A stretch of DNA of 64,000 bases, from the NCBI GenBank assembly GCA_942159475.1, contig OW804096.1:39989744-40053743 (forward strand), read 5' to 3'. The position numbers were made by a program, and so were the translations under genes. Within the stretch, counting starts at the first letter, position 1. Every line of letters begins with the position of its first letter. Below the pieces are notes generated by a model. The model worked only from the letters and a program-made list of their open reading frames with translations, searched no databases and was not told the origin of the DNA. Shown here piece by piece: positions 10,351 through 21,400 of this stretch. The stretch comes from Sthenelais limicola. Taxonomy: Eukaryota; Annelida; Polychaeta; Phyllodocida; Sigalionidae.

Positions 10351-10909
10351 TGAAAAGGTTTCTACAAGATTGTAAACATGATATATAAATAGTCCTGGGT
10401 CAATTTGATTATGGTGCAATTTATATTATATAATAGGAATGAAAGTCCTTGTAAACGTTCTTGTACATGGCTCCATGGAAGAAAATACACATTCTTTTAG
10501 AGCTTGAGAAAGTGTTTTTCTTCTTTATCATACTTTTATAACCTTTAACAAACATCAAACCTATATTTCCATCGCAACTACAGTGTTCTCGGTCAAGTGT
10601 CTCAGTAAAAGGTCTCTTTAGAACCAATTAAGAATTGGAATTATATAATCATGAGGCTTCGTAAAGTATCAACGTGGGTCTTTCAGCTGTTATCATAACA
10701 TAGCTGGGTAAAATTAAAACAAGACTTCTCAAAAAACATGGTTTCCTCTTACCAATCGTCGGGTGGGTGCCTCCATCTGGTGGTGAAAACATAAACTCAT
10801 ACTGCAAAGTTCAAATACAGTGCATTGCTGTGTTAGCATCCGGGCGCCTAGTAACTAGTCGCTTCCGCAAAGTTCTACATTATCCAAGACACATATTATA
10901 TGCAGGCTC

Positions 10910-10915
10910 AATAAA
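10910..10915 (+). terminator. Candidate polyadenylation signal of the SLC5-like gene
   Basis: AATAAA 560 bp after the predicted stop codon, sense direction. It is the only candidate I noted nearby and implies a 3' UTR of about 0.6 kb. Confidence 0.35.
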
Positions 10916-12045
10916 GTCGCAGCAACAACTCCAGATGAAATGACAGCTTTCAACAATCAGGTTTATGTATTTTCAATCTTATTTTCATGATTTGGTTTGT
11001 AGCATCTTCGATTCCTACTGCATGAAACAAGGCTGGACTGCAAGCTGATTGTGCAGTATATATTTAGTTTGGTCAGGAACACATATAACACTCATTTTTA
11101 AAAGCAAGTTCGGCCTTCAACTGAAAAGCTGCTCAAAATTGGTTTTCAGGTAAAATAAAAAAAGAATTATAGCCATTTCAACATTCCCAAATAACTAATA
11201 AGTTTTGCCAGTGCAAACCTATACTATAATACTCATTTTACTATATTTACTCATTGAGGAACCATAATTATTATTTCACCATGCTGTAGGGGGTTTTCTG
11301 TGCTGCTCTTTGCTGTCATCTTAGATTGCAATATAGCATTACTGGCTTCTGCATGATTCCTCCTTGTTGTCATCAATGATCAATCATACTAGGTGGCGCT
11401 ACTAGTGCTTGCCATAGAGGACAACAACTACCAGGGACACCACTCATCCAGAAAGTTACCGCAACAAGGCATTTATTTGTAGGAAGTAAATCGGTTAGTT
11501 TCACCAGATCTGAACGCCTTTAGATTGTTTTTATATTTAAAAATAAAAGATTGTCCCAAAAACAGCCTTCGCGAACCAGCTGGGAATTTCCCGGCTATTG
11601 AACTCTTTCTATACAGCACACAAGTTCAAGTTGTCAGGCGTTTTGCCGAGGTCTGCAGTTGACTTTATGGCTCTGCCATAAGACACCTGCAGACATTTAG
11701 ATTTTAGCAGAAGAATCTATATTTCGTTAGGTTTTTAATGTGATAATCACAGAGTTTCTACCTTGAATAGATTTATGTGAGAGAGGTTCGAATCCAGGCC
11801 ATTCCAAATTCCATTAATTTTTAATTCATATTTACCTTGGACACAAATATCATTTAATTTATTCGCCAAATAGATCCCATTTAATCTGGTTATGACTGTA
11901 GACAAAATTCACAACTGGTTAAATAAGATCTACTTCTCGCCACTGTTTACCATCATTGGACTCTGCTTGACTCATTCTCCTGTGACCCATCAAATTTTCT
12001 ACTTCAGGAATCATACTATGCTATATACAACAAATCCTATCTGAG
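10916..12045. other. Intergenic, no gene seen
   Basis: No coding exon is recognised. An isolated B-box word GGTTCGAATCC at 11,785-11,795, followed by AGGCCAT, matches the end of the SINE at 12,046 and is probably a fragment of the same family. Confidence 0.5.
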
Positions 12046-12127
12046 CCTCTGTGGCTGAGTGAGTAGAGCTCTCAACTCTATTTAATTCTCAATATCCTTA
12101 TGTGAGAGGTCCTAGGTTCGAATCCAG
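12046..12127 (+). repeat. tRNA-derived SINE head (pseudo-tRNA)
   Basis: A-box-like TGGCTGAGTGAGTAGAG at 12,052 and a perfect B box GGTTCGAATCC at 12,115-12,125 are spaced as in a tRNA with an insertion. I cannot fold a proper anticodon arm, and the acceptor stem pairs only partly (GCCT/AGGC). It is therefore a pol III-type SINE remnant rather than a working tRNA gene. Confidence 0.65.
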
Positions 12128-12128
12128 G

Positions 12129-12269
12129 CCAATCCTACTTCAAAATTATTTTCCAACAGATGCCTGAGCATTAATGAAAGAGTCTGCTCAGGCATCTAAG
12201 AGAACTCTTCTGAGCGGACTCTTTCATTAAAGAGTCCGCTCAGGCATCTGTTGGAAATAATTTTGAACT
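12129..12269. mobile_element. Foldback element with nested inverted repeats
   Basis: The outer arms are TTCAAAATTATTTTCCAACA and its near inverse complement ending at about 12,269. The inner arms are GATGCCTGAGC / GCTCAGGCATC, and AAAGAGTCYGCTCAG occurs again inside. A fragment of the same unit lies at 14,024-14,077. Confidence 0.75.
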
Positions 12270-12428
12270 ATAAGGTAATTGCACTAAATAAGGCCCATGA
12301 CGTGGACACTTATAGAAATATAAAATCCAGCACTTTAACCTAGAATGTGTAACTTATGATTTGGTATACTTATAATTTTAGAGCCATACTTGAGATTTGA
12401 ATTGTTTTTCTTAATTAAAATCACTGAT

Positions 12429-12442
12429 GTAACCATGGCAAC
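12429..12442. promoter_or_regulatory. X-box-like RFX motif
   Basis: GTAACCATGGCAAC fits the RFX consensus GTNRCC-RGYAAC. Binding is not shown by sequence alone. Confidence 0.45.
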
Positions 12443-12939
12443 CAACTAAGCCTAACTATGCTCCCTTATTTGGTAATGTCATCACTCTGGCTATATTTTG
12501 GGCTATATCTGCCTTTTAACTAGTATTCCAATTGAATTTACAATAGTTTAATTTCATTTCATTTCTTCTTAGAGCTAACTTTTTGAGAATTCAATATCTA
12601 CAATACATCATATCATCAATGGAATTTGGCTATCAGCCTTATGAAATAATCTGGGAGGTCTATCATTCTGATTAAAGACAAGATGTTTCCTTATCTTCGA
12701 TGTCTCCCCAAACCAGGCCAAAATTGGTAATTTTTTACCATTTTGTCGCTCGACTCTTACTGTTTTTATTCCTTGGGACAATATTGGAATCACACATGTG
12801 ATATATCATCAGATGCGAAAATTTGTTCATCACAACTTGCAGATATAAAATTAGTGTTCATCAATTTTTCATCAAATGAGAGAGATTTGATTGCCACAAG
12901 GTCCTTATGTTTTTACAATTTCAAAATTCTTCAGAAACA

Positions 12940-12953
12940 GTTGCCATGGCAAC
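12940..12953. promoter_or_regulatory. Perfect palindromic X-box (RFX motif)
   Basis: GTTGCCATGGCAAC is the full 14-bp palindromic RFX/EF-C site. Confidence 0.55.
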
Positions 12954-13753
12954 TTGACCATCAAACATAATTTCTAGAAAGTGACAGTTGTACCAAACCC
13001 TTGCCCACATTGTAAGCTCTGATAATTTATTATATACGCGTTGCCGTTGAAACAACGTATTGTAGAGTTGTATACGTTGTGTCCGTATACAACTCCACGC
13101 TCTGACTTGTGCCGTATACAACTCCACGCTCTGAAGGCGCTTATGAGAGCGTATAGGCCCACCAGAGGGGAATCACGCCATTGGACTGATCTGTTGTCAA
13201 CGCCGACAGAACGGGAGGTAAAACGGTGAAATTAGATCAAAAAGAAGCAAAATAAACTAAAATACTTTCATCTTTATTCAAGAGTATCCTTTGTTAAAGG
13301 ATTACGGAGGTTTTAAAGCTGTAACAAGGATGGAAATTGATTCTAAAACGTGAGCGATTCCCGAGTGAGTTTCCCGGAGTGGCCAAATGACAACAAAATC
13401 ATGATCAGTAAAGATCGCCGTAACTTTCAATGCAGGTAGAGGTGTAATATACCTATCAAATGAGTTTATAAACTAAAATCCTTTCATCATTATCGATGCC
13501 TACCTTTTTTCAAACCATTACTTTATTTTGAAAAGATTTAAAGCTGTGAAAATGTCTAAAATTGATTCGGAACTGTGAGATATTTTTCTCAACTCTGTTT
13601 GCCTCGCAGCGATGGTAGAACAGCGCGGTTCATTGCAAATAGGCCTAGGTCTATTCACACACAAAAAACATGATCAAGCATAGGCCTAATGGTAATATTT
13701 CTACAAAATAATTATTGTTCTGTCTTATCTAATATATCATATATAATAAATCA

Positions 13754-13893
13754 GATAAATCACCCGTGGGTCTTCGTCGCTTGGAATATCGCACTCGTTG
13801 CAACCGCGCAACACACTCAGCCTTCGGCTTCGTGTGTTGCGCGGTTGCAACTCGTGCGATATTCCCGCTCCTCCAGACCCACTAGTGACTTAT
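13754..13893. mobile_element. Foldback (hairpin) element
   Basis: Arms of about 63 bp, beginning GATAAATCACCCGTGGGTCT and ending AGACCCACTAGTGACTTATC, are inverse complements with few mismatches. The core GTTGCAACCGCGCAACACAC is perfect on both sides of the loop TCAGCCTTCGGCTT. AATATCGCAC in the arms recalls AAATCGCAC in the foldback at 6,960. Confidence 0.85.
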
Positions 13894-14023
13894 CCTGTAT
13901 ATATATACTTGTTCAGAACTCGTATCAAAAAATAAAAAGTTATCAGGGTTCAATTGGAGAGATGTCTGGAAACATAATGTTTATGGGCCTTATTTAGTGG
14001 TTCGAGCTTATAATTTTATTTTA

Positions 14024-14077
14024 TAGAAGAGTTCTCTTAGATGCCTGAGCAGACTCTTTCATTAAAGAGTCCGCTCA
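14024..14077. repeat. Fragment of the 12.1-kb foldback element
   Basis: AGAGTTCTCTTAGATGCCTG and the following CTCTTTCATTAAAGAGTCCG repeat the core of 12,129-12,269 in inverse orientation. Confidence 0.75.
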
Positions 14078-14165
14078 GAATGCTCAAAGAATGCACCTGG
14101 AATTCAGGACTGTACTCTTCGAGCATGGGAGTCCGCCGAAGCCAATGCTGGGGAATAGGGACTCC

Positions 14166-15180
14166 CCAGGGAGAAATGTAACGTTCTTTGAACGTTTGTG
14201 TAACGTTTGGATATAACTGTTCGCAAACGGTACCCAAACAGTGAACGCACAGTGCATGAACATTGAGTGAGGACAATCATCGTTTGTATGCAAACATTGT
14301 ACAAACGTTTGCAAACGATCAGGAGGTGTCCAAACGAGCAATAAACGTTATACAAACAGTTCTTTTTAAATGTTGTTATACCTCATTGTCATATATATAT
14401 GTATGCCTACTAAAGAAATCAGAAGGTAGGCCTCTTTCATATGTATCTGTAAGGCAAACGGGAGGCCGGCAGGCCGGGTGAATTATTAATATAATCACTG
14501 ACTGGCTTTGGATAAATATAGTCTTATATTATGGATCGCTGCATTGCGAGATCTTTACGGATTTTGATGATCTCACTACTCCAAGAAGCTGACATATTTC
14601 CGGTTCGTTTGAGATATGATAAACGTTTCTGGCTTTAGCCATTCTTCTTCTGTGGGCTTTGGAAAATGCGGCAACGTTGCGGTGACGCTACTCTCTTCCA
14701 CTGCGGATTTTGAATACTGCCGCCATTTTACATGCAGCTGCATGTGTCCTTGAATTTCAAATGGTACGATGAAGAAATCTGTTGCATACACAAATTAAAC
14801 ACACACTGCACATGATCCTAGTTACGCACAGCCTATTCATACACTACCCTGCACTGTAGGATGGACAAGATATCAATGCAATATCAAGATCTTACCTCTA
14901 ATATAAAAAGTCTAGTTGAGAACGCATGGTAATCCAACGGCTATGTCACATGTATGTCATGGAGATTCAGACTCAGGTTTCATTTGAAAATACACAGAAT
15001 GCTAAACAACTGTTCAATGAACGTTTATTTATTGTTTGTGGACATTCACTTTTCTCCACACCCATGCAAACGGTAGACAAACGGGACAAACGTTACATGA
15101 ACATTTGCAAACGCACAGAACGCCAAACAACTGTTCAACGAACGTTTATCCGCTGTGCGTGAACGTTCGCTTCTCCCTGG
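14166..15180. mobile_element. Candidate 1-kb non-autonomous DNA element with AACGTT-rich ends
   Basis: The left end CCAGGGAGAA and right end TTCTCCCTGG are perfect inverse complements. Inside each end, over about 190 bp, lie four or five AACGTT words plus GTTTGCAAACG/ACTGTTC words in mirrored order. The middle 14,480-14,920 is non-coding. I could not find a clear target-site duplication, so two inverted copies of a shorter repeat remain possible. Confidence 0.5.
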
Positions 15181-16052
15181 GTCCACAGCAAGTGAAGGAC
15201 AAGGTGTAATATCCAGATCTTGGTGAATCCTGTCTAATATGCTTTCCCTGTCAGGCTGGTGGCGGTGATGCGAGCCTGGGTTGTTATGCATTGCATAATT
15301 AATATTATGCCACTCGCCTGGTCCTCAAAGAATTAACTTACCTTACAAAGATTAATCATGACTGTAAGAGGATGACGACCAGCAGATGGGAGCAGATCAT
15401 AAGGTAAGAAATAACACTTAGACACAGGAAAGTCGGATGTCGATTATTACTTGTGATGTGATATGTTTAGACTATAAAAGTGTAAAAGTCCAGATGGCAG
15501 GAAGAGAAATAACTGGATATTAACTAAGAATGCAGCTTTGATGAACCACGAGGGACTTGTTTGACATGAATGGATCTTCTTGGATTTTAAACGACTTTCG
15601 TTAAATAAAGTTGTTTGACCATTGTTGATAAAATCGTAGGTTAGCGATGAGCTAGTCAATAAGAATTTTGTAAAATTTTCCACTACACCTGCATAGACTT
15701 TTCATCGCCACGCCTTTGTCACAGCAAGCGATGACTGGCATCAGTGCATTGTCAATGGAGTGAATTACTGCATGGAGCGATGACAAGTCGATAAGATTTT
15801 ACACATGTAAAAGCAAGATAATTAGTTCTATAGTTACTGATCTCAATTCCATCGTCTATGCATCGTCAGGATTCTGTGGCTGCACCAATTATACCTTACA
15901 TTTCATACCTTATACTATATTTTTTCATTACTTTGGCTACTGTGATAACTGGGAATAGCATCGAAAAAGATGCTATGTTTTTCGCAGAATAAAAATCTTC
16001 AATACAATACAATACTAGATGTTCATGCTTGACGATTCCATGAGCATAATCA
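15181..16052. other. Intergenic, no gene seen
   Basis: No coding exon, tRNA or strong repeat was recognised. Confidence 0.45.
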
Positions 16053-18455
16053 TTTTTTTTTTTTTTACACAAATTTTTATTCAGGAAAGATAAGTGGCAT
16101 TCGCCAAAGATTTTATGCGGTTCGGTTGGTTCCGATCTTCCTCCGAAACCTGAATTGTAGCAAATTTCTATTTATACATATTGTAGCTATCTTAGTTAGC
16201 TATGTAATGTCATGTGAACTTATACATGGAGAAAAAAAGATGAATTAATAACAATAATAATAAATGATGTGATGAGATGAGATGGATTGTGATGGATGAA
16301 CATAATGTTGGGAGTTGTTGCTTAGCATTTGAAAAGATAGGATATAAAGTACAACTTAGTCTATTGGTATACGAATAGTTTTTGTCAAAATACCATTTTT
16401 TAACCTGTATTTGAATCCACACAGAGGTTCAATACTTTTAACTTCGTCTGGTAATGCATTCCATTGCATTATACCTGCATAGGCCAGGGATTTTTGGTAA
16501 GCATTACATAGCGGTCTATTTACTTCAAAATTTAATCTCCAAATCTCCCTTAAATCATAGGCTCTGAGCCCATTCCTTCTAACTACCCAGTCCAGCCTAC
16601 TGTGGTGGAGTTGCTTATGATAAAATTTGGCTTTGTTGAAAAATAGTCGTTCCCTTACTGTCATAGTATTCGACAGCCTATGTAGGTCTTCCACACTATG
16701 CCTCCTTGGTTTTTTAAGGGCGAATCTCAAAGCTTTATTTTGTAAAACCTGTAATTGATTAATTAAGATCTTATTACTATTCATGTAGCACGCATTTGCG
16801 TAGTCAAGATAACTTAACACCATCGACTTAACCAGTAATAGTCTAGTTCTGACATCAAGGGCATGACGGTTGATATATAAGTTACTCAGTCTGGCATTTG
16901 CCTTATTAATGACAGTTCTAATCATTGTGTCGGAGTTAAGTTTACAGTCGATAGTGAAGCCTAGGTAAGTGAATGTGTCAACCCATTCCAATTCAGTATT
17001 TTGTATCGAAATATTTAGGATCTGGGGGATTGGCATTTGCCTGATGTTGCAAGGGATGATCATGGCTTTGGTTTTTGGGAGGCTTATAGATAACTTGTTG
17101 TTGGTACTCCATTCCGCTATTAAGTTTGTGTCATGTTGGCATGCAGTAATTAAGTCAGCATGACTGTTCGCACTATTAATTAATACTATGTCATCGGCAA
17201 AGAGTAACATATGGCCACGTATGGGTAGGATACATATATCATTGACAAAGATATTAAATAGCAAGGGTCCCAGTATGGATCCCTGAGGAACACCATGACA
17301 GATTGGGAGGTACTTCGAATGATAATCACCAATCCTAACCTTTTGTTTCCTTCCAGTTAGATAGTTAGTCAGCCATACAATAAGCCATTTCGGGAAATTA
17401 TATTTTCTCAGTTTGTTCATAAGTAAGGCGTGGTCGATCGAGTCAAAGGCCTTCTTATAGTCAAAGAAGACCAGTGAGCTAATCTTTTTATCATTTCTGT
17501 TGTTATATAGCTTATACATTAGTAAATAAATTGTTTCTATTGTCGAGGAGTTTTTTCTAAAGCCGCCTTGTTGGGGTAGTATGATGTTATTAAGATCTAT
17601 CAGGTCCTGTGTTACATTATTAACATGTTTCTCAAGCATTTTGCCAGCAATATGTGTCAACGATATAGGGCGTAGGTTTGTAACCTGTGTAATGTTCCCT
17701 TTCTTCGGTAGGGGGATAACAGTCGCACTTTTCCATTTTGTTGGCATTATGCCTGAGTTGATTGATAAATTGTACACGTATATCATTTGTGTCTTGGCAC
17801 CATTAAAGAGAAGTTTGTATAATTTCATCGGTATTTCATCACAGCCTGATGCTTTAGTAGTAACAATGTCATTAATTATTTTAGTAATCAAGTCAAGGTC
17901 TATTGGAATGTAGTTGGCATTTGCCAGGTCAATATTTCCTTGATCCATTAGTTCATTATTATTTACCGCATTTAGTGTAGACATAGATTTAGCTATCTCA
18001 GCTCCTATGTTGGCGAAATACTTATTAACGACAGGTGGTATTTTGTTAGTATAGACCATGGTTGACGAGTCTGGGTCAACAATTTTATTTATAATGTTCT
18101 GGGCTCCTTTAAAGGGTAGATAGTCATTCAATATTTTCCAGAATTTTTTATAATCATATTTATAGCGTTCCAGTTCTTGTTGAAAGTACCTGCTTCTAGC
18201 TAAGCGTGTTTCATTGTTGGCTAAATTCCTGTAATAGACAGCCCTAGTCCTGAACATCTCTTTTTTTGTTTTTCTATACCTTTTAAAATTATAGTCCCTA
18301 TTGTAAGCAAGATTAAGAAGATCATTCGTGTACCAGGGTGGCTTATATTTCTTTGCTCTGTACTTTTTCTTTGGGCAAACATTATCAGAAATAGTTTTGA
18401 ATCTACTAAATATGAAGTCCCAAGATAGACCAAGAAGAGAATTATGGCGATATTA
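16053..18455 (-). mobile_element. 5'-truncated non-LTR retrotransposon (LINE)
   Basis: On the minus strand the element ends in a run of 14 A (plus 16,053-16,066), preceded by AATAAA (plus 16,077-16,082) and a 3' UTR of about 290 bp. The coding part runs back to about 18,452, where the frame is closed by a stop. No endonuclease domain is found beyond, so the copy is 5'-truncated, as is usual for target-primed insertions. Confidence 0.82.
16356..18452 (-). CDS. LINE reverse transcriptase ORF2 (5'-truncated, RT intact)
   Basis: Reverse transcriptase of a non-LTR retrotransposon, which copies its own RNA at a nicked target. The frame is open for about 698 codons; the first ATG is at 18,257, but the family-typical linker (KPPWYTNDLLNLAYNRDY) lies in frame upstream, so the true ORF started earlier. 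RT motifs in order are SGCDEIPMKLYK, LRPISLTHIAGKMLEKHV, GFRKNSSTIETIYLL, VFFDYKKAFDSIDHALL, HGVPQGSILGPLLFNIFVND, the catalytic FADD, and NKLSISLPKTKAM. The C-terminus has the usual WNALP-x-EVKS-x6-FK motif. The endonuclease domain is missing. Clade is probably in the Jockey/CR1 group; I cannot decide. The RT shows no stop or frameshift, so insertion is recent. Confidence 0.9.
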   Translation of the reverse strand, partial: YRHNSLLGLSWDFIFSRFKTISDNVCPKKKYRAKKYKPPWYTNDLLNLAYNRDYNFKRYRKTKKEMFRTRAVYYRNLANNETRLARSRYFQQELERYKYDYKKFWKILNDYLPFKGAQNIINKIVDPDSSTMVYTNKIPPVVNKYFANIGAEIAKSMSTLNAVNNNELMDQGNIDLANANYIPIDLDLITKIINDIVTTKASGCDEIPMKLYKLLFNGAKTQMIYVYNLSINSGIMPTKWKSATVIPLPKKGNITQVTNLRPISLTHIAGKMLEKHVNNVTQDLIDLNNIILPQQGGFRKNSSTIETIYLLMYKLYNNRNDKKISSLVFFDYKKAFDSIDHALLMNKLRKYNFPKWLIVWLTNYLTGRKQKVRIGDYHSKYLPICHGVPQGSILGPLLFNIFVNDICILPIRGHMLLFADDIVLINSANSHADLITACQHDTNLIAEWSTNNKLSISLPKTKAMIIPCNIRQMPIPQILNISIQNTELEWVDTFTYLGFTIDCKLNSDTMIRTVINKANARLSNLYINRHALDVRTRLLLVKSMVLSYLDYANACYMNSNKILINQLQVLQNKALRFALKKPRRHSVEDLHRLSNTMTVRERLFFNKAKFYHKQLHHSRLDWVVRRNGLRAYDLREIWRLNFEVNRPLCNAYQKSLAYAGIMQWNALPDEVKSIEPLCGFKYRLKNGILTKTIRIPID

Positions 18456-21400
18456 TAATAGATTAGACTAAGATATTCCATAAGCAATTACATGAGTTGG
18501 ATATTATGCGAATTTTCAGAATCCGATATCAAGAACAGAATAAAAGACAACACCAAGACAGTGAGTATTTTTTCATCTTTTGTACAAATAATATTTATTT
18601 TTTTTATTTTTCCCAGTTTGTTACAAAGATACATCATCTAAATTCTATTTCACCAGAATTGACATTGGAAACTAGGCTAAAGGGAACTGAACCGAACTTA
18701 GGGCAACCCACATACATCATTATCATATCTGTCGGATAATTATTATCATCATAAACTGTTATCATTATTATTATTATTCATATTGTGACGGGGGAAGGTG
18801 GAGGATGGCTGCTCCAAAAATGAGGCCAGGGCACGAGCTTTTTTGTTTCATGTCCATAACATCTTACATCATCAATTTGAGAATACATTTCAGGCGTAAG
18901 GTTGAAGACGAAGTACTACAAGGGAGTGAATATTTTGTTTGTTTAACAACAAGGCCCGCTGAAAAGTACTGTATATATATTATGTATGTATATAAAATCA
19001 ATGCAACCACATGAAAACACAGCACATTCTGATTATTATCATTAGATTTTTCATTAGGCCAATATTATTTTTTATTTTTTTTCAGTCATTTTTTTCTTGA
19101 AAAATTTGAGTGTAGCAGGAATGCAATATACAATGCCAGCTTTACAATGCTTCCCAGAAAGACAAAAAATTAACTATAGTATATTTTTTTCATAATTATT
19201 ATGTATTATCATCAATATTTTAGAGCTTATATTTTGATTGAGGGTAACTGAGTAAGGGTTCAAGTGTATTGTAAATCTGTCCTTGATAGATATCTGCCTT
19301 AAAACATGAACAAAAATTTGACATTTTTTATTTTCTAAAATTAGTTTTTTGTCCATGTTTTGAGGGCATAATCTACACAAGACCCAGAGAAGTGAGAGGA
19401 GTAGGAGGCGGAGAGAAGTAGTAACAATACTGTCGGTTTTCCCCAAACAATATTATATGTATATATGCACACACTGAAAGTGAGTGAATGAATGGGTGAG
19501 ATAGGGGAAGAAGAATGCGTCTTTTTTTTCTCATGTTTTTTTTTCTTCTATTTAAATCTGCTGCCATCATCAATATTTTTTACAAGTGGTCTCCTTTTAT
19601 AGAAGGCTCTACTCCGGAGTGAAAATGGGAAAAAATATCTTTAAATAATAACCGAATGTAATGCAATCACAGGTAAACGGTGATTTAAAGATAATTTCAA
19701 CATTAGGAAACAAAAACAGACCTTTTTTCAGGTCAATTTCAACAAAGGAATCCAACAATGAATTTCTTTTAGAAAAAAAAACGGTTGTTTTTCACTTTCT
19801 ATCTACATAAAAAAATCTTTCCCTTTTTAGGACAAGAGCTCCCTTTTGATTCAAATCTGGCACACCGGGCTCATTTTAAAAAATATTTTGAACCAACAGA
19901 TATTTTTTTAAGTGGAAAAATGGGGGAGTAGTAGCAGTGACGGGGTTTCCCTGATAAATTGTACAATAAAAATCTCTTTGTTTCTCTTTCTCCTTGAGTT
20001 AGATATTCCCAGGAAATTCCTAAGGCTTTGTGGACTTGTCTCTACAACAAGGAATTGTTTTTGTTTGAGAAATCCTGAGTGTTATTTCAGAGAATCAAGA
20101 GAGCATTCCTGTAGGGGGAGATAGACCTAAAAGGTTTTTTAATTCTGTGCAATTCAGATGTACTAAATAAAGGGGAAATGAATTACTACTGGAGGTTTAT
20201 TTCCTCTATGTAGATACATAAAAAACTTTTCATTAACAATGAATTTACTTAATTAATTAATACATTTAATTTCAATAAGATTGATATTGAAAATGATATG
20301 TTCAAAAACAGCCACCGCTATAAGCAAGATAACAAGGTGGTTTTTCATATCAAATATGTGTATATGGTGGTAGTGGTGGGGTGTTTTTTTAAACGACTGC
20401 TGCCCTAAAAGAAGGGAAGATAGGCTTTTGTTTGGAGAAGGTGGGGAGGTCGGGGAGGGGTAGATTATGAGGTAGGTATGGGCGTTGGTAACAATAAAAA
20501 AGCTGTTTTTAGCTGCCAAACAGTGACCCTTTCTAAATTGATAACAAGGGGAATAGGGAAGGGGGTGGTGGGGGGCAAAATTTTGGAAGATTACAGACCA
20601 TAGCAATACGGAAATTCAGCAGGAGGTTGAGGGGTTTGGGGCCCGTGGTCCTAAATTTTGTTGGGGGAGGTGAAGGATTCACTAAAACCTTGCCCATATG
20701 TTTAACCATTGTAAATTAAGGATGCAATTACATTGAGAGATTGAAGGATTGGTTGACCCAACTCGGTGCTTCAATTACCCTAGCCGTTTTAATTTGTTTT
20801 ACCTTATCTTAACCATAATTTGTTTAAGATTTATTAACATTGGTTAGTATAAATTAATAATATTATCCTCAGTACCAATACTAACTGACTTCATCACTCT
20901 TTGATTTCGAGGAACAGTAACCATCATCATTACCATTATAGTAATGACAATAAATTCTGGGGTTTTTGTGTAGTTTTTTTTCTTACTGTTTTGAGGTCAA
21001 AAACTTCAAATTTCAGAGAAAGGGTAGCCACTCAATATGTATTATACAATAACTGAGACTCTGTCAGAGTACTTTCCCTTCTCCTAGCTTGAAGTAGTTC
21101 AAATAAAGATCATTTTTCTTTAGGCAACTGTCCAGACACGTACAAACTTTATAACACCATTTGTTTATCATCATCATAATCATTTTTTTCTCATCAGCAT
21201 CATCTAGGAATAATCATACAAAAGGAAATCCCCTATTGGGATCTTTGTATGTGGTCAGGAAGTACACCACGTCTGTATTACATATATATACTTCCTCTAG
21301 CAGCATACAGTGGACAATTTGTTTTTGTTATAGATCGCTCTCTCAAAATCTGCCCAGAAAACTTGAAACGTTGGATGAAACCATCGCAGAAATTTTATTA

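Larger units (their letters stand above)
12270..13753. other. Intergenic, no gene seen
   Basis: Contains two X-box palindromes (listed separately) and a small direct repeat: CGTATACAACTCCACGCTCTGA at about 13,085 and again at about 13,111, with the inverse AGAGTTGTATACG just before. No coding stretch is recognised. Confidence 0.5.

Noticed and set aside
12046..12127. Functional tRNA gene
   Set aside because: A and B boxes are present but the anticodon arm and acceptor stem do not fold; treated as a SINE.
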